Positions 36,258 to 48,778 of a stretch of 64,000 nucleotides of DNA are shown here, one piece after another; position 1 is the first letter of the stretch; each line of letters begins with the position of its first letter. The notes below the pieces were generated by a model. That model searched no databases. It was not told the DNA's origin and saw nothing but the letters and a program-made list of their open reading frames with translations. The stretch comes from Trifolium pratense (Eukaryota; Streptophyta; Magnoliopsida; Fabales; Fabaceae). The stretch spans positions 44,814,015 to 44,878,014 of the forward strand of contig NC_060060.1 in assembly GCF_020283565.1 (NCBI RefSeq). Reading direction: 5' to 3'. Made by a program: the position numbers and the translations under genes.

Positions 36258-37403
36258 TGTTGAGGAGAATCGGTGGAGATGGAAATGGCGTGAAGTAAGG
36301 AGAAGAATGAAATGAATGAGAGTTGAGAAATGGAATTTTTTATTGATTCATGCGACACGAATGAATAAACACATGATGACATGTGTGATTTACATGGATG
36401 ACAATGTTTAGGTACTATAGTACTCATCCACATACTCACAATTTGGAAAAATATTCGAACTCATACCTGCGTGTGTAACAATCTTTGTACTTGTCTTCAT
36501 ACTCTATGGATACTTAAGTACACAGACTCGTACCCGTTACCTGTATTTTTACTAAAAATAAATCGATTTATTATAAAATATTATATCGTTTTAATATAAT
36601 TAATTTATTTTTTTTTACAGATTTTAAGATTTTAATGTTGACCAATGAAATTTATAAACAAAAATTTGATTAACATCAAGTTAAAGTTCATTTTTTTGTT
36701 GACATATTCACATTGTGCTTGTATTATGTTATAAATAAACATTTTATTAAAAATGCATAATAGTTTAATAGTGTTGTATTTTTTAAATCCGATAAATATA
36801 TGTTATTATAAAATAATATATATATATAAAATAAATAAATATATATTATGTGGGTATGGGGTGGGGTGGGTACTAAGGTACCCGTAGCCGCACTCGTACC
36901 CGTTCATTTTTGCGGGTAATTACACATATTCGTCTTCATATCCAAAATGCGGGTTTTTACCCTAATCGTTATGAGTATTTTTTGCGGGTTCCCACTGGGT
37001 GACCCTAGTGATTTTTGTCCTTTTCTAGATTTTTGTATCAATAGAAAGAAAAAAAATTGATGATTCTATACTTTTTCGATCAAATGTTATAAGAAAAAAA
37101 AAACCACTTTTTAAATTCATTAGTTTATGTTATAAATTAGATATATCAGTTTTTTAATAAACCTAAAAAGTTTTTTTTTCCCTTATATTAGTGACCGAAG
37201 GAAATATATAATATTTAGAAAGATATAATATTTTTTGTTTTAGATGAAGTGGTAATCCATTGAAATTAAAAAAATATCAATTTTACTATTTAATAGCGGC
37301 AATTTTACTATAGGAGGTGACTATTTAAAGTTAGAGTTTCAATCAATATGAATGAATTCAACACAGAAAGTGACACTGATCTAACAAAAGAAAACAAACT
37401 GAT
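36258..37403. other. ABCB28 upstream region; decayed repeat
   Basis: The first ~150 bp are probably the ABCB28 promoter and 5' UTR. From about 36405 to 37005 both ends carry related GTACCCGT/ACGGGTAC motifs (36460-36545 and 36880-37005) around an AT-rich interior. This suggests an old TIR element of roughly 600 bp. No gene is seen. Confidence 0.45.
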
Positions 37404-37530
37404 TGTCCTGTCAGCTTAACTCAGTTGGCAGGACATTCCATTATATATGCAGGGGGTCGGAGTTCGAACTCCGGTCATCTCACTTATCCACCTTAAGAGT
37501 GAAATTTATAGCCACTAGGCTTAGCTAGTC
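37404..37530 (+). repeat. tRNA-derived SINE
   Basis: Box A-like TGTCAGCTTAACTCAGTTGG, then GCAGGGGGTCGGAGTTCGAA (box B with GGAGTTCGAACTCC at 37457-37470) and CACCTTAAGAGTG...GCCACTAGGC. This matches the other copies here in both orientations and a family familiar from Medicago. It is not a functional tRNA, because the cloverleaf is incomplete. Confidence 0.7.
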
Positions 37531-37544
37531 AATCGGTGCATTTA

Positions 37545-37820
37545 CTCCCTCCGTACCAAATTATATGTCGCTTTGAGAAAAAAAATTGTACAAAATTATA
37601 TGTCTCTTTACATTACCAATGAAACATTTAATGATATTTTTCATATTATACCCTTAACTATTTATTACTCTATCTTCTTTCAATTCTTCATTTTATTTTT
37701 TCCTTATCATAAATGAATGACAATTTTGCAAATAAACTCATAATTTCTCTTTTCCAATTACATTTCTTAATATGCTAAAAGTGCTAAAGTGACATGACAT
37801 ATATTGTTGTATGGAGGAAG
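37545..37820. mobile_element. Stowaway-like MITE
   Basis: The left end CTCCCTCCGTACCAAATTAT and right end ATATATTGTTGTATGGAGGAAG are inverted, with TA on both sides (37543-37544 and 37821-37822). Confidence 0.7.
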
Positions 37821-37829
37821 TATTACTTC

Positions 37830-38790
37830 ACAACAGGGTATTGGTAAAAGAGTTTGTGTGAGAGGTTTAGGCGTTTGTTTGACTTGTAAGAGAACAAATC
37901 AGGCTCGGTAGTTGAGATGACTTCTTTAGGGTGGGAGACAGGAGGGGGGCGTGAGTGTGGCAGAGACAGTTGTGGGCATGAGAGGATAAAATGTTGGGGG
38001 AGTGTCAAGTCTTACTTCTTGATGTCACTTTGCAGGCTCAACCTTTAGATTGGTGACTTTAGTTGCATGTTCCTGACCACGACTACTTTGTTCGTGGTGC
38101 TTACCAGCTTTTGACTTCTCAGGACTTAGTTTTCTTGGATGCTAGTTATGATCTTATTTGGCACAAACATGTACCTCTAAAGGTCTCTATTTTTACATGA
38201 CGTTTATTGAGGGATCGGCTGCCCACGAAAGCCAACCTAGTTACCCGAGGCATCTTATCGTCTACAGCTCATTTTTGTGTTTCTGGATATGGAGAGGTCG
38301 AGTCGGCCCATCACTTGTTCCTTTCCTGCAGTACTTTTGGTTCTATTAATTTGGGCATTGGTTCGCTCGTGGATTGACATTCTTATGGTGGACTCCATTA
38401 CTTTGTGTGATCATTTTGCAGTTCACTTCATCAGCAGGTGGTTCTCGAGCACGTCGGTCTTTTCTGCAGCTCATTTAGCTTACTCACGTTTAGGTTGTGT
38501 GGACGGAAAGAAATCACAGATTATTCAGAGGCTCAACAAGTACTACTCATCAATTGTTGGATAAGATCAAACTGTTTTCCTATAGGTGGTTGAAGACGAC
38601 GAGTGTGACTTTAGTCTCAAACTACCATAACTGGTGGTCTAATCCTTTACTTTGTTTGGGACTTGTATGATTTACTTATGGCTTTTTTCCTTGACTCTTT
38701 GTAAATATTTGTAGTCGTTCTCGGTACACCTTGTGCTGGGGAGACTGTTTTATTAATATATATCTCATTTTGGCTTGTTAAGAAAAAAAG
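37830..38790 (+). pseudogene. 5'-truncated LINE, reverse-transcriptase zinc-binding region
   Basis: Discontinuous frames encode AYQLLTSQDLVFLDASYDLI then WHKHVPLKVSIFT, RLLRDRLPTKANLVTRGIL, and SAHHLFLSCSTFGSI. This is the zf-RVT region typical of plant L1-type LINE ORF2 C-termini. Stops and shifts interrupt it throughout. The 3' end TTATTAATATATATCTCATTTTGGC then a short A-run (about 38782) is the usual LINE tail. The reverse transcriptase and endonuclease domains are missing. Confidence 0.75.
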
Positions 38791-39376
38791 AGTTGGGTAA
38801 AGTTGAAACTAAGGGTTAAAGAAGTTGGAGGTTCGGTGTTAAAGTTCCGACAAGGTGTAAAAAAACTAACATAACAATTAACATACTACATGTGGAGCCT
38901 TTGCTGCATGTAGCGTCGGTTCCTGTGCATGAGGCGCAGCTGACAACTATATATTGTTGTTATGTGTTTTTCTGCAACCGCAAGAGAGAGAAGATGTGAG
39001 GTTTTTAGGGTTCTTCTTCCAACATCTAAGCTAGAGTGTTATAGGGTTTCTCTTGGGTAATCTATAGCGTTTGGGAAGTGATTGTAACACCTTGGAAACA
39101 CTTATTGATTGAATCTCTTGTTCACGAGAAAATGGTAGTATTAGGAAAATTCTAATTCTTGTAACTCTTGTGATGAATCTCATTGTAATCAAGTTTTCTA
39201 TCGATAGTGGAACAAAGAAGTATACTTAAAATTACTTAAAATTGAGAGAGTAAATGAGTTCGTTGACTTGTATATTTTAATAAAATAATATGTTTTAATT
39301 GTCTTATACTCCTATGTATGTAACATGTGTGTTGTGTGTGGTAGGTTGAATTGAACTTAGTTTTTTTTTTTCTTCC
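38791..39376. repeat. Probable LTR-retrotransposon fragment
   Basis: GAGAGAAGATGTGAGGTTTT...TCTTGTAACTCTTGTGATGAAT...CATTGTAATCAAG resembles the R/U5 part of copia LTRs. Neither LTR terminus nor coding sequence is identifiable. Confidence 0.35.
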
Positions 39377-39465
39377 GTCAAGTAATCTAGTGGTGAGAAA
39401 TTCCACCCTTAAGATGATGGGATGTTCGGAGTTCGAACTCCGACCCCCTGCACATATAATGTAAT
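39377..39465 (-). repeat. tRNA-derived SINE, partial
   Basis: Inverse of the 37404-37530 unit: GTCGGAGTTCGAACTCC with CCTTAAG on the minus strand. Confidence 0.6.
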
Positions 39466-40495
39466 GTCACAAAAACAAATTGAACTTAGTTTTAATTGGT
39501 GATAAGTGAATGTGGGGAACTATTTAAAATATCATCAATGCTCAAAATATACTAGCTAGTGTATATAAAAAGTTCTCAAAAATTCAACCTAAGAGTAAAT
39601 TCTGACATTAAGTATTTTCAGCCCCATTTCAATCACAGTTATGGAGGATCGAAAATTATTTAACACATAAATAAAAATATTTAAATGTAAAATAATTAGT
39701 GACATCATCTAATAATCTTTTTAATTGATTTTTTCAAATTTTTGTGCGCTCCTAAAATTTTTTCATTTAAAATTATGCCCACCTTCATTACTAAAACCTC
39801 CACTTCTACTTCTCTATAACACCATTCTAAATGCATTAAAATCAATGTGACGATTATTATGAGATAGAGGAGTATTCTCAATTTATTTAAAAATTAAAAC
39901 CATCACATTTTGATGGAATATCTACCAATATAAGTTATTTATACATTTGCCAAGTATGACTAGACTCACATGTTATAAACACAAATACAGTGAAATGAAA
40001 AATCAACTCGTCAATAATATTCCTATTTCTAGGGGTGAGTTTTATTCGTAAAACAACAAGAATTGGACAAAACAGTACATGACAGAACAAGATAATACAG
40101 GACATGACAAAATTGTACTGGAGAGATATATGACGATAATATTTTTACATTCGAAAATAAAATGAGTATTTTCATATTTTTATAGTTGTACTGGGGACAA
40201 AAAGTTGTCCCGTGGTTCTATGAGGGACAAAAAATCTTGTTTTTGTCCTGTCCCTTGCTACCTAATTTGTCCAATCTCATAAACAGTTTTAAATCAAACT
40301 GGGTACAACAAAAATTATCCTGTCAAGTCCGTTATTTTTTAACAATCAAACACACCCCTGGTATCTATCAACTGAATTAGTATCCATTTAATTTAGTAGT
40401 AGTACTTAATTAATTTTGATTAAAGAAACACTAGCACTGGTATCATTTAATTTTGATGACACAACAAGGTTATTTATTACTATAATAAATAATAA

Positions 40496-40541
<46 letters not shown>

Positions 40542-40824
40542 GAACAATAATGTTATGTCTGTCTGAGATATCATCATCATCACCACCTCTTCACGAGATT
40601 CTGCTTCTGTTATTATAGCCACTCTTCCAACTCGCTCCGAGTTGACTCGTTCCTAACCCTTCCATTTCTAGATCAACCACCACCTCTTCCACCGTACTCC
40701 ACCGTTAATTAACCTTAATCAACCTCCTCCGTCAATGCAAAACTCTCCGTCAATTCTCCTCCGAACATCCTCTCCCATTTCGCGGGAATAACCTTCCTTT
40801 TGACTTCGCTTTTCAGCGATTCCG
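39466..40824. other. PGAP3-like upstream region with repeats
   Basis: Contains a second GGGTG(A/T)... MITE (40031-40369), homologous to 35163-35477, and an (AAT)n microsatellite at about 40491-40541. From about 40555 the C-rich, non-AT sequence (CACCACCTCTTCACGAGATT...) is probably the 5' UTR of the next gene. No further gene is seen. Confidence 0.5.
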
Positions 40825-41857
40825 ATGGCTATCTTTCGCTCTCTAATACTCCTCGCCATCATTTGTTCGCTCTTCCTCCTCATCGCCGCCAGCGACGGTG
40901 AAATCGATCCGCTTTACAAGTAAGCTCCCTCTCTCTTAAATCGAAGATTTTGCTTTGAATTTTTACTCTAAGAGCTAGATATGATTTTGGCTTATTACAA
41001 TTTAATTTGGTGTATTAATTTTATTTTTAAGTGTATTAATTGTATTGCTATCCTAAAATTTTAAACTTGAATTTATATTTTTTCCTTTTTGATTTGTAAA
41101 TATTTTAGGATATGATGATTAATTATTGTGGACTAGGGTTTTTTGTTTTTTTGTTTTGTTTTTTTTTTTTTTAATGATTATACTACTATATATATATAGT
41201 CTCCCTAAAATATTTTTAATGAATCTGAATTAGCTCGAGGGATTAGGGATTAGTGTCTGCAGATGTACAAGGATACTTTGGTTTTAGAGGAAAATAGTAG
41301 GTGGTTAATTTTTTGGTTGATTTATAGGATTCTCATGCTTAAATATTAGTGCAATTAAGGGTGATGCATTTTTTTGGTATGTTTGGTGATTTGATATAAT
41401 TTGTTAATCATATGGATTGTGAGTGTGAGATTAGAATTAATTTGAAATAATGGTATCTTCTGTTATGTGATTTGACTCGTCTTTAGTGAGCAATTCACTT
41501 TAAAGAGTATAACGAACAATCTCAATTCGGAACCTTTGATGAATTAATTAATGGTTGATGTTTATGTAAACATTTGTAACAAAGCTTGGATGTGTTGGAA
41601 TATCAGCCATCAATTTATTAATCGTTGTTTAGATTACTTGCTTTATTCTCTGAAATGAATAGCTCAATTTAGATGAATCATGTTATGTGATTAGTTTGTA
41701 GTGTTTTTTCCTGCATTTATTTCCATTGCTTTGTTTAACTCCTTCTGATAATTTCTGGAATTTCCAAAACTGGCAATAGATGCAGGGAGCAGATTTTTGT
41801 AATTATGTCAAGCTTCGAATGTGTGATGGAACTCCCCCACCCCCCCCCCCCCCCCCC

Positions 41858-41889
<32 letters not shown>

Positions 41890-44800
41890 CCCCTCTGTGT
41901 GTGTGTGTGTGTGTCTGGTTATCTGTTTTCTTTACTCGAGTGCCCGAAGATATTACAATCACAGTTTTGGTCTTTTGGGTTGATCTTAGTCTGTGAATTT
42001 GAAACGTTGTGCCAGCATAATGGGCATTAGTTATGTGACACAGCTTGTATAATATTAATGTATACAGTAACAATATAGATCTTTGAAATTGAGTTGTTCA
42101 AGAAAACAGAGGCATTTATGTTTCATTATTATTGTCATTTTATGGCTAACGTTTAACTATGTAGAGTGTTGACTTGTTGCCATATTTTTTGTCCGCACTT
42201 TTCATAGCATCACGTGCCTTTACTTTCTAGAAATATCGAGTCAGTTGTTTAGAAGAGTGTAAAAGGTTGAGGTTTACTGCATTTCTTAATTTACCAAGCC
42301 AACCACAAAGAACCTTACTTAGCAAATGTTTTCTATATATTGTGTATTGCAACATTGCCGAGGTCTGTTTTCTCTTTATTCATGACAATGCAATCAATAA
42401 AAGGCTAACTTCTCATATATTAGATATCATAACTTTTCGAAGTTATTGTTAATTTTGATGGCGTGTCTAGTTGGACTCCTTGCTTGATTAATTCTTGAAC
42501 TGAAGTAGTGGCACACCACTATTGATATATAAATATTTGTTGGCATACCTAGTTATTTTCATTTTAAAATAATTAGTGGCATATCATAACTGTTTGACCA
42601 TAAAACTTTGATTAAAGAATAGATAAGCTTGTATACTTAAGGTTATAAGGGATAATCTTTTCTGGTATTAGCTGCATTGAAACCTCTCCAGTTAAACAAA
42701 AAAATTGAATTTACTGAGGATTTCATGGCAGCTTTAGTCTCCATGTTATGCTCATAGTCAAAGGAATGCTTAAGTTCCTTAATGCGCAGCATTTACCACA
42801 CAGTTGAATAACTTCATTCTGTAGATGCATCTAACATACTAATTGAATCCATCTTCAAAGGAGGTGAACAAAACTGTATTCAGTATCAGTAGCTGCCTGT
42901 ATAAATGAAGCCATAAATCAGAAAACATGAACAAATTCATTCTTGCAACTTGCATTTTTGCAGTGAATATGATAATCATGTAATATTGTTAATAACAACT
43001 TGATAAATATCTTGATACAAAAGACTGAACACTAGTCCCTATCTGTAGGAATACAAAACTCCTAATTCTAAATAAGTAGGAAAATCAGGAAACAAATCAT
43101 AATAATAACTAAGTAATATTGAAATTGGAAACTAATCTCAGGAGATAATCTAAGATACTCCAATAATAAAAACTAATTTTATGAGATAAACTACAATACT
43201 CTAACATAGTATCGTCTTATTCTAAGATAGTTTCTTATGTTATAATAGAGGTGAATAAACCAAACTTTGATGAGCTAAAACTTTGCTCTACCGTGTTGAA
43301 TCCAGCTCTAATGAGGGGAACCCAATTCCACCATCATTTCTTCTTTTCTAATTTTCGAACCTTGTGATTTGTCAATTTGTTCATCAATTTTGGACTTGTT
43401 ATGCTCTTTTTGTGTGTTGAGTTATGTACTTATCTTGTGATTTGTTAATCTGTCCGTCAATTTTGACTTGTGATGTTATATTTTTGTATTATGGTCTGGT
43501 CTAGATTTATTTTTTGCATACATAACATTTCAATTGTTTTTGTGGTTTGGTTTATAACTCGGTTTGAATATTTAAAACAAAAACAATAATAATAATATTA
43601 AATTGTGTGAAGATATTACAATAGTTGCTTTAAACATTATTTTGGTATTTGGTAAACACGACTTTACAGGACAATGGTACAGAAATTCCAAAAGTTTTCA
43701 TAACCTTGTACCCTCTTATACTTTTGGATAACATGATATTCAAAGTTATGATCTTACTGAAATATTATACAATTTTATGATTGTTTGTAGTGTATGCAAA
43801 AATCTTGATCATGTTCTTGAACACAATCCGGTGAGATTTGGGAAATCACCTAACATGCATGTAAAATCTGTGGGGTATGTTAGTCAAATCACTTGTTTCA
43901 TTGTAAGATTCCAGAATCTTAAGATTTTTGGCCCCTTAATGATTTTCATCGCATGCAGAATTGCAATCTGGTTGGATCCCAGTTGTGTAACGTGGGTCCA
44001 AAGAGTGATGTGGGAAGAGAACAATGGGAGATTCATGTTAGCATTCTGTTAGAAAGAGGGTAGAGAAGTATTCTCTTAGGAGTCATAGACTCTCGGTCAG
44101 TTGTAGTCTGTAGAGAGTCATCTCTCATCTGAATATTCATATCAATACTCACATTTCATTCGTTCTCCATTTATTTTCCTGTTATTATTTCTTCTGCTCT
44201 ATCACACTCCAATAGGATCACATGGATTTGGCGATGTTAACCTTGAAATCAGTGGGATTGGCAAGATACACCGATCCTGCAGGCAGGCCTCTCTATCATA
44301 GCACCCCCTGGTTTTTTAAAAATTTGTTTCCGAGGTTCAAATTGAACCCTACCTGGATAATTTCAGATGCTTGTCTCTTCTAAAAGCTTCTCTACCTTTG
44401 AAAACAGTAAAGAAAATAAAAACAAGTTGGAGGTTTTGTAATTAAAACTGCAAATAGGAAATGAAAATTGAAAACATTTTCTAAAACCAAATTTTCACTT
44501 GTCAGGTATAAGTAAATGAGGAATGGAATGTATACTCAAATAGAAAATAGAGGAACAGAAGGAACAGAATGGCAGATGCAAAAACTGTATATACTCTGCT
44601 GAATGATCCAGCAATGGCCTTACCAAATTTACTGCTGTTATTATTATTTTTTATTAAATACTGCCGTTATTAGTTATTATGTCATTTTCATGCATATTAA
44701 CAAAATATTATATCTTTATATTCAACTTTTAGCATCTGATCAATTTTGATTGTGACTATTGAATTTCAGGGGTTGTGTGGAACAGTGCGAGAAATCTGGG

Positions 44801-46509
44801 TGTGTAGGGGATAGATGTTTTCAACATTGTAAATTCTCATCAGATGGAAAACCAATTGATGGTCCATGGTATATGCATGAACCACTTTACCTGGAGTGGA
44901 AACAATGGGACTGTCGCACTGATTGTCGGTATTACTGCATGCTAGCCAGAGAGGAAGAAAGAACAAAACTTGGTGAAAAACCTGTCAAGTATCATGGAAA
45001 ATGGCCATTTAGGCGCATTTATGGGATTCAGGTTCTTTTATGAATGTCCTATAAAAGATTTAATGGTAATAGTGTGCTAATTTGGTTGTTTTGGTTTCTT
45101 ATTGTTGAATGGATATATGTTTCAGGAACCTGTGGCTGTTGCTCTGTCAGCCCTTAATCTTGCTATGCAGTTTCATGGTTGGGTATCCTTCTTCATTCTT
45201 GTTTACTACAAGTTGCCTTTGAGGCCAGATAAGAAGGCATATTATGAGTACACCGGCTTGTGGCATATTTATGGGATTCTATCGATGAATGCATGGTTGT
45301 GGAGGGCTGTTTTTCATAGTAGGTAAGTTGTTCACTTTATTTGTTCTTAATTGTTGTCTGGGCTGTTGGCCGGTGTATATATTAAAAACAAAATACATCC
45401 TACCGTCCTTTAAGTTCTTTTGTCCCACAAAGGTCCTTTAAGTTTTATGTGTACACTATTGCTGTTTTTCACATATTCACAGAAATATACACGTGTTAGT
45501 TATGTTACTGATGTAGCATGAACGAGGTTGGCCATTTATCCTACATGTAACTCTTGCCTGCTTTAAAATTAGGTTAAGCCTCGGTTGTCGTTTCTTTGTT
45601 GTGTGTTAATATTGATTTTCTTTGTATTGTATGTTTTGACATAAAAATGAAATTTTACATCACAATTACACATACATAGCATCTTACATCACAATCACAC
45701 ACAATGTAGCAACTCGCAAGGCATTAATAAAAAAAATGTATTTCTTAAATAAGGATTTGTCCTTTTATTTTTATTTTTCTGTTTTGATGTGTATTTCAAT
45801 CTTTTATTATCTGTAGAGCTGTGGAATTAACAGAGAAGCTGAATTATTCTTCTGCTGTGGCCTTAATTGGATTTTCCCTCATTCTAGCAATACTTCGAGC
45901 TTTTAATGTGAGGGACGAGGCTACAAGAGTCATGGTTTCTGCTCCCTTGGTTGCTTTTGTGACAACTCACATCATGTATCTGAATTTCTACGAACTGAAT
46001 TATGGTAATATTTTAATTTTAAATTCAATGCTATTATTTTTTTGTTGTTTTCTTGAGTTACACGTTTTATAATTTTAATGTTCCCTTTAGATTCATGGTT
46101 TATGATTTTCTTGATTGTTTTTTGTGACAATAAGTTCCTCTATCTGAATATCGACATAATTGAATAAGTTCCTTGATTGTTGGAGAGTGACTGGTGAGCT
46201 AATACATTGACTGTTTTTTCAGGTTTGAACATGAAAGTTTCCATGCTGATGGCTGTTGTCCAGCTTCTTATTTGGGCAATCTGGGCTGGTGTTTCCAGCC
46301 ATCCGGCACGATGGAAATTATGGATAGTAGTCGCGGGAGGAATTTTTGCTATGGTCTTAGAGACATATGATTTTCCTCCTTACAAGGGATATGTGGATGC
46401 TCATGCTCTATGGAATGCAGCAAACATTCCTCTTACATTCCTTTGGTGGAGTTATATAAGGGATGATGCTGAGTTTAGAACCTCTGCTCTTCTTAAGAAG
46501 GTTAAATAG
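40825..46509 (+). CDS. PGAP3: PGAP3/Per1-like membrane protein (possible pseudoenzyme)
   Basis: Five exons, 40825-40919, 44770-45031, 45126-45322, 45817-46004 and 46223-46509, join in frame to 342 residues. There is a signal peptide (about 1-23, FRSLILLAIICSLFLLIAAS), a Cys-rich lumenal stretch (34-88), and about seven hydrophobic segments from 120 onward. Per1/PGAP3 proteins act in the ER/Golgi on GPI-anchor lipid remodelling (removal of the sn-2 acyl chain) and belong to the CREST putative hydrolase superfamily. In that family I expect Ser four residues before a His, an Asp eleven after it, and a C-terminal HxxxH. Here these positions are R179, H183, N194 and H308...N312, so three of five are changed. 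Otherwise the frame and splice sites are intact. Intron 1 is 3.85 kb. It could be a duplicated, catalytically inactive paralogue. Confidence 0.9.
41833..41914. repeat. Poly-C tract followed by (GT)n, intron 1 of PGAP3-like gene
   Basis: About 55 of 61 bases at 41833-41893 are C, then (GT)n follows. Such a tract is rare in this AT-rich DNA, and its exact length may be unreliable. Confidence 0.9.
43000..44230. repeat. Possible LTR-element remnants inside PGAP3-like intron 1
   Basis: 43020-43215 (CTAGTCCCTATCTGTAGGAA..., repeated GATAA(A/T)CTA(C/A)AATACTC) and 43960-44220 (TGTTAGAAAGAGGGTAGAGA...TCATTCGTTCTCCATTTATT...CACACTCCAATAGG) resemble promoter and R regions of copia LTRs. No coding sequence was seen, and the boundaries are uncertain. 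Confidence 0.3.
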
Positions 46510-47784
46510 TGTTGTTGAATAATGGAGGACACAGAAGGATGGATCAGATGAAGGTTATTCATATGCTTACTTTGATTTGTATATTAGAAGAATTGTTTTT
46601 CTTTTCCTTTTCCTCGTGTGAGCATTTTCGTAAGTGCTTATTGCGATGGTTTCTATGTTTTTGAATTTGTAACTTTGTTTTCCTCATGTACGAGGCATAC
46701 TTTATTATTGTAATTTAAATCTGCAATTCCTTCACAGCACTTTTTTCAGTGTATGTTTCGATTGATGGTGAGATTGACAGAATTACAACGAGCCACCATG
46801 ATTTTGACAAAAGCTACACTTTACAACTTTTACAAAATCACGGTGTAATCGTGATTTTGTAAACCCCGCCGTCAATCAAAACATTCACTAAATTCTAACC
46901 CCATCCCCTTTCTTCCTTTTAGTTTTTCTTTAAAGGGGGTTTGAATCTGATACATAACCAAACTACTTGTTACTTGAACCAACAAGTGCTAGTAGTAACA
47001 TGCCCCTTTCTAAAACACCACAACCTTCACCAAAACTTCCTATTAAATTGAAAACAAGAAATGGAATGATGAGAACTATAGGGTGGACTTTGTCACATTG
47101 GTATAAAGACTAGGTAATGAGCTCGGGGAGGAAAAGGTTATACTCCCTTTGTCTCTATTTATAAAAATTATTTTTATATCTTCCCATACAACATATTTCG
47201 AGAAAAATACAAACAAAATACTTCACATTATTATGTTTTGGATTTTTTTAATAAGTGATTTTTTCCTTTTTGTCTTATAATTTGGGACAGAAGTGGTATA
47301 TTTAGAAAAAGGAGTAATAAATGTATTTAACATTTGTAGAGAGTTTTATACTTGGAGAACAAAAAAAGTTTTAAAAGAATATGTAGTATTTTAGAAATGA
47401 CAGCATTTTTTTTTTGTTTAGAGCAAAGAAATGACAGTATTAAATATAGTAAAATTAGTTGACTTTAAGTTTATATTTTAGACTATCAACTTCAGAATTA
47501 TTTTGTTTTATATTCAAAACTGGATGGAATACTCTACTGCATAAGAATGGGATGACTTTAAGGCCAAGTTGCAGAATAGAATGACTTTAAGGCCAAGTGC
47601 ATGTGGTAATCTAAAACATTGTATTCTAGTTTTTCTTCTGTGGGTCCAAAGTAGGGCATTTTATCATGTAAAGCTAATATTTGCCACTAGGTTCATTATA
47701 TTCAAAGCCAGTGCAGTTATTGATGAATGAAAGTATTTTACTGGTGAGGCTTATGGTATGTGATTTTCCATTGGCCGGGGCTGG
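46510..47784. other. Intergenic between PGAP3-like gene and CBF array
   Basis: 3' UTR of the PGAP3-like gene to about 46740. A Stowaway-like MITE lies at 47143-47314 (CTCCCTTTGTCTC... / ...AAAAAGGAG, TA on both sides). Segments around 46935-46975 and 47560-47740 are homologous to 56158-56345, i.e. the far 3' flank shared with the gutted third CBF unit. Confidence 0.55.
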
Positions 47785-48778
47785 TCATCCCACCAGATTT
47801 TAGCTCGCTCGTAGCAATGATGTCAGTTGCAGGGGAAAATAGAAAGGTTTATAGCAATTTTGTGCCTGTCGATGTAATTGTGGTTTACATGTAGGTATGG
47901 CATTAGTGTGCAGTTAAATTTTTGGCTCTGGTTCGGCTTCGGTCAGCAGGCTGTGTTGCTTTCTGCTCTGGTATGGTTTTTTCTGCTGAGTATTTTTTCT
48001 CTTGAACATATAACAGGTTCCTTCTAGTGTGGGGGGGGGGGGGGGGGGGGGGGGGGGGCATTTTGTTATCCTGCTTTCGGTATTTTTAGACGAATTTTAG
48101 TTTTGTATTTGCAGTTGATTTAGTTGTTTTTTTTTTTGTTCTGCAGCTGCATTTTGTTTCTCTGCTGCTGCCTTCGGTCACTGCTACAGTTGGTGATCAC
48201 TGGCTTCTGATTAAGTAGTAATTCAGAATGATCATTCATTATTCTTTTGCACCTTTCCTTGCCAAGAAGAAAACCAATAAACCAGACATAAAAGAGCTTG
48301 GTTCGCAGTCACGGCAACGACCACAGTCCTTGTTATCACGGTGAAATCTGGTGAATGGATTCCATTTGCAGTCACAACACAGGTAATGGTAACAGACATT
48401 GTTTTAAAATCCTACAAAAGAGAAGAGAAGAATAAGACAAGAGACACTATATTACATCCTTCAACTTAATGTAAGCAAAGTAAGGATAGCAATAGATTTT
48501 ATTTTCTGTGTCAAAAGTTGAAATTCCAACTGAATAGATTATTATATTTTGAAATTCTAAAATTAAATGTCTTCTTTCATATATAATAAAAAGGATGAGA
48601 AACATTTTAATTTTATGCTTGTCAAAATTAGTCATTACTTCACAAAAAAGCTACAAAAAGGAAATCCTTGTCAATTTCAACCTATGTATATGCAATATTC
48701 TCACTGTTAATAAAAAAGGTTGTAGTATAGACATTTTCTATTCTACAATCCAGAAAATGTAAACTAAACAAATGAAAT

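Noticed and set aside
37440..37480. Functional tRNA gene
   Set aside because: A box B is present, but the acceptor stem and a full cloverleaf are not. The same sequence recurs as a dispersed SINE.
41735..42073. Poly-Pro / poly-Gly open frames
   Set aside because: Products of the poly-C tract inside an intron.
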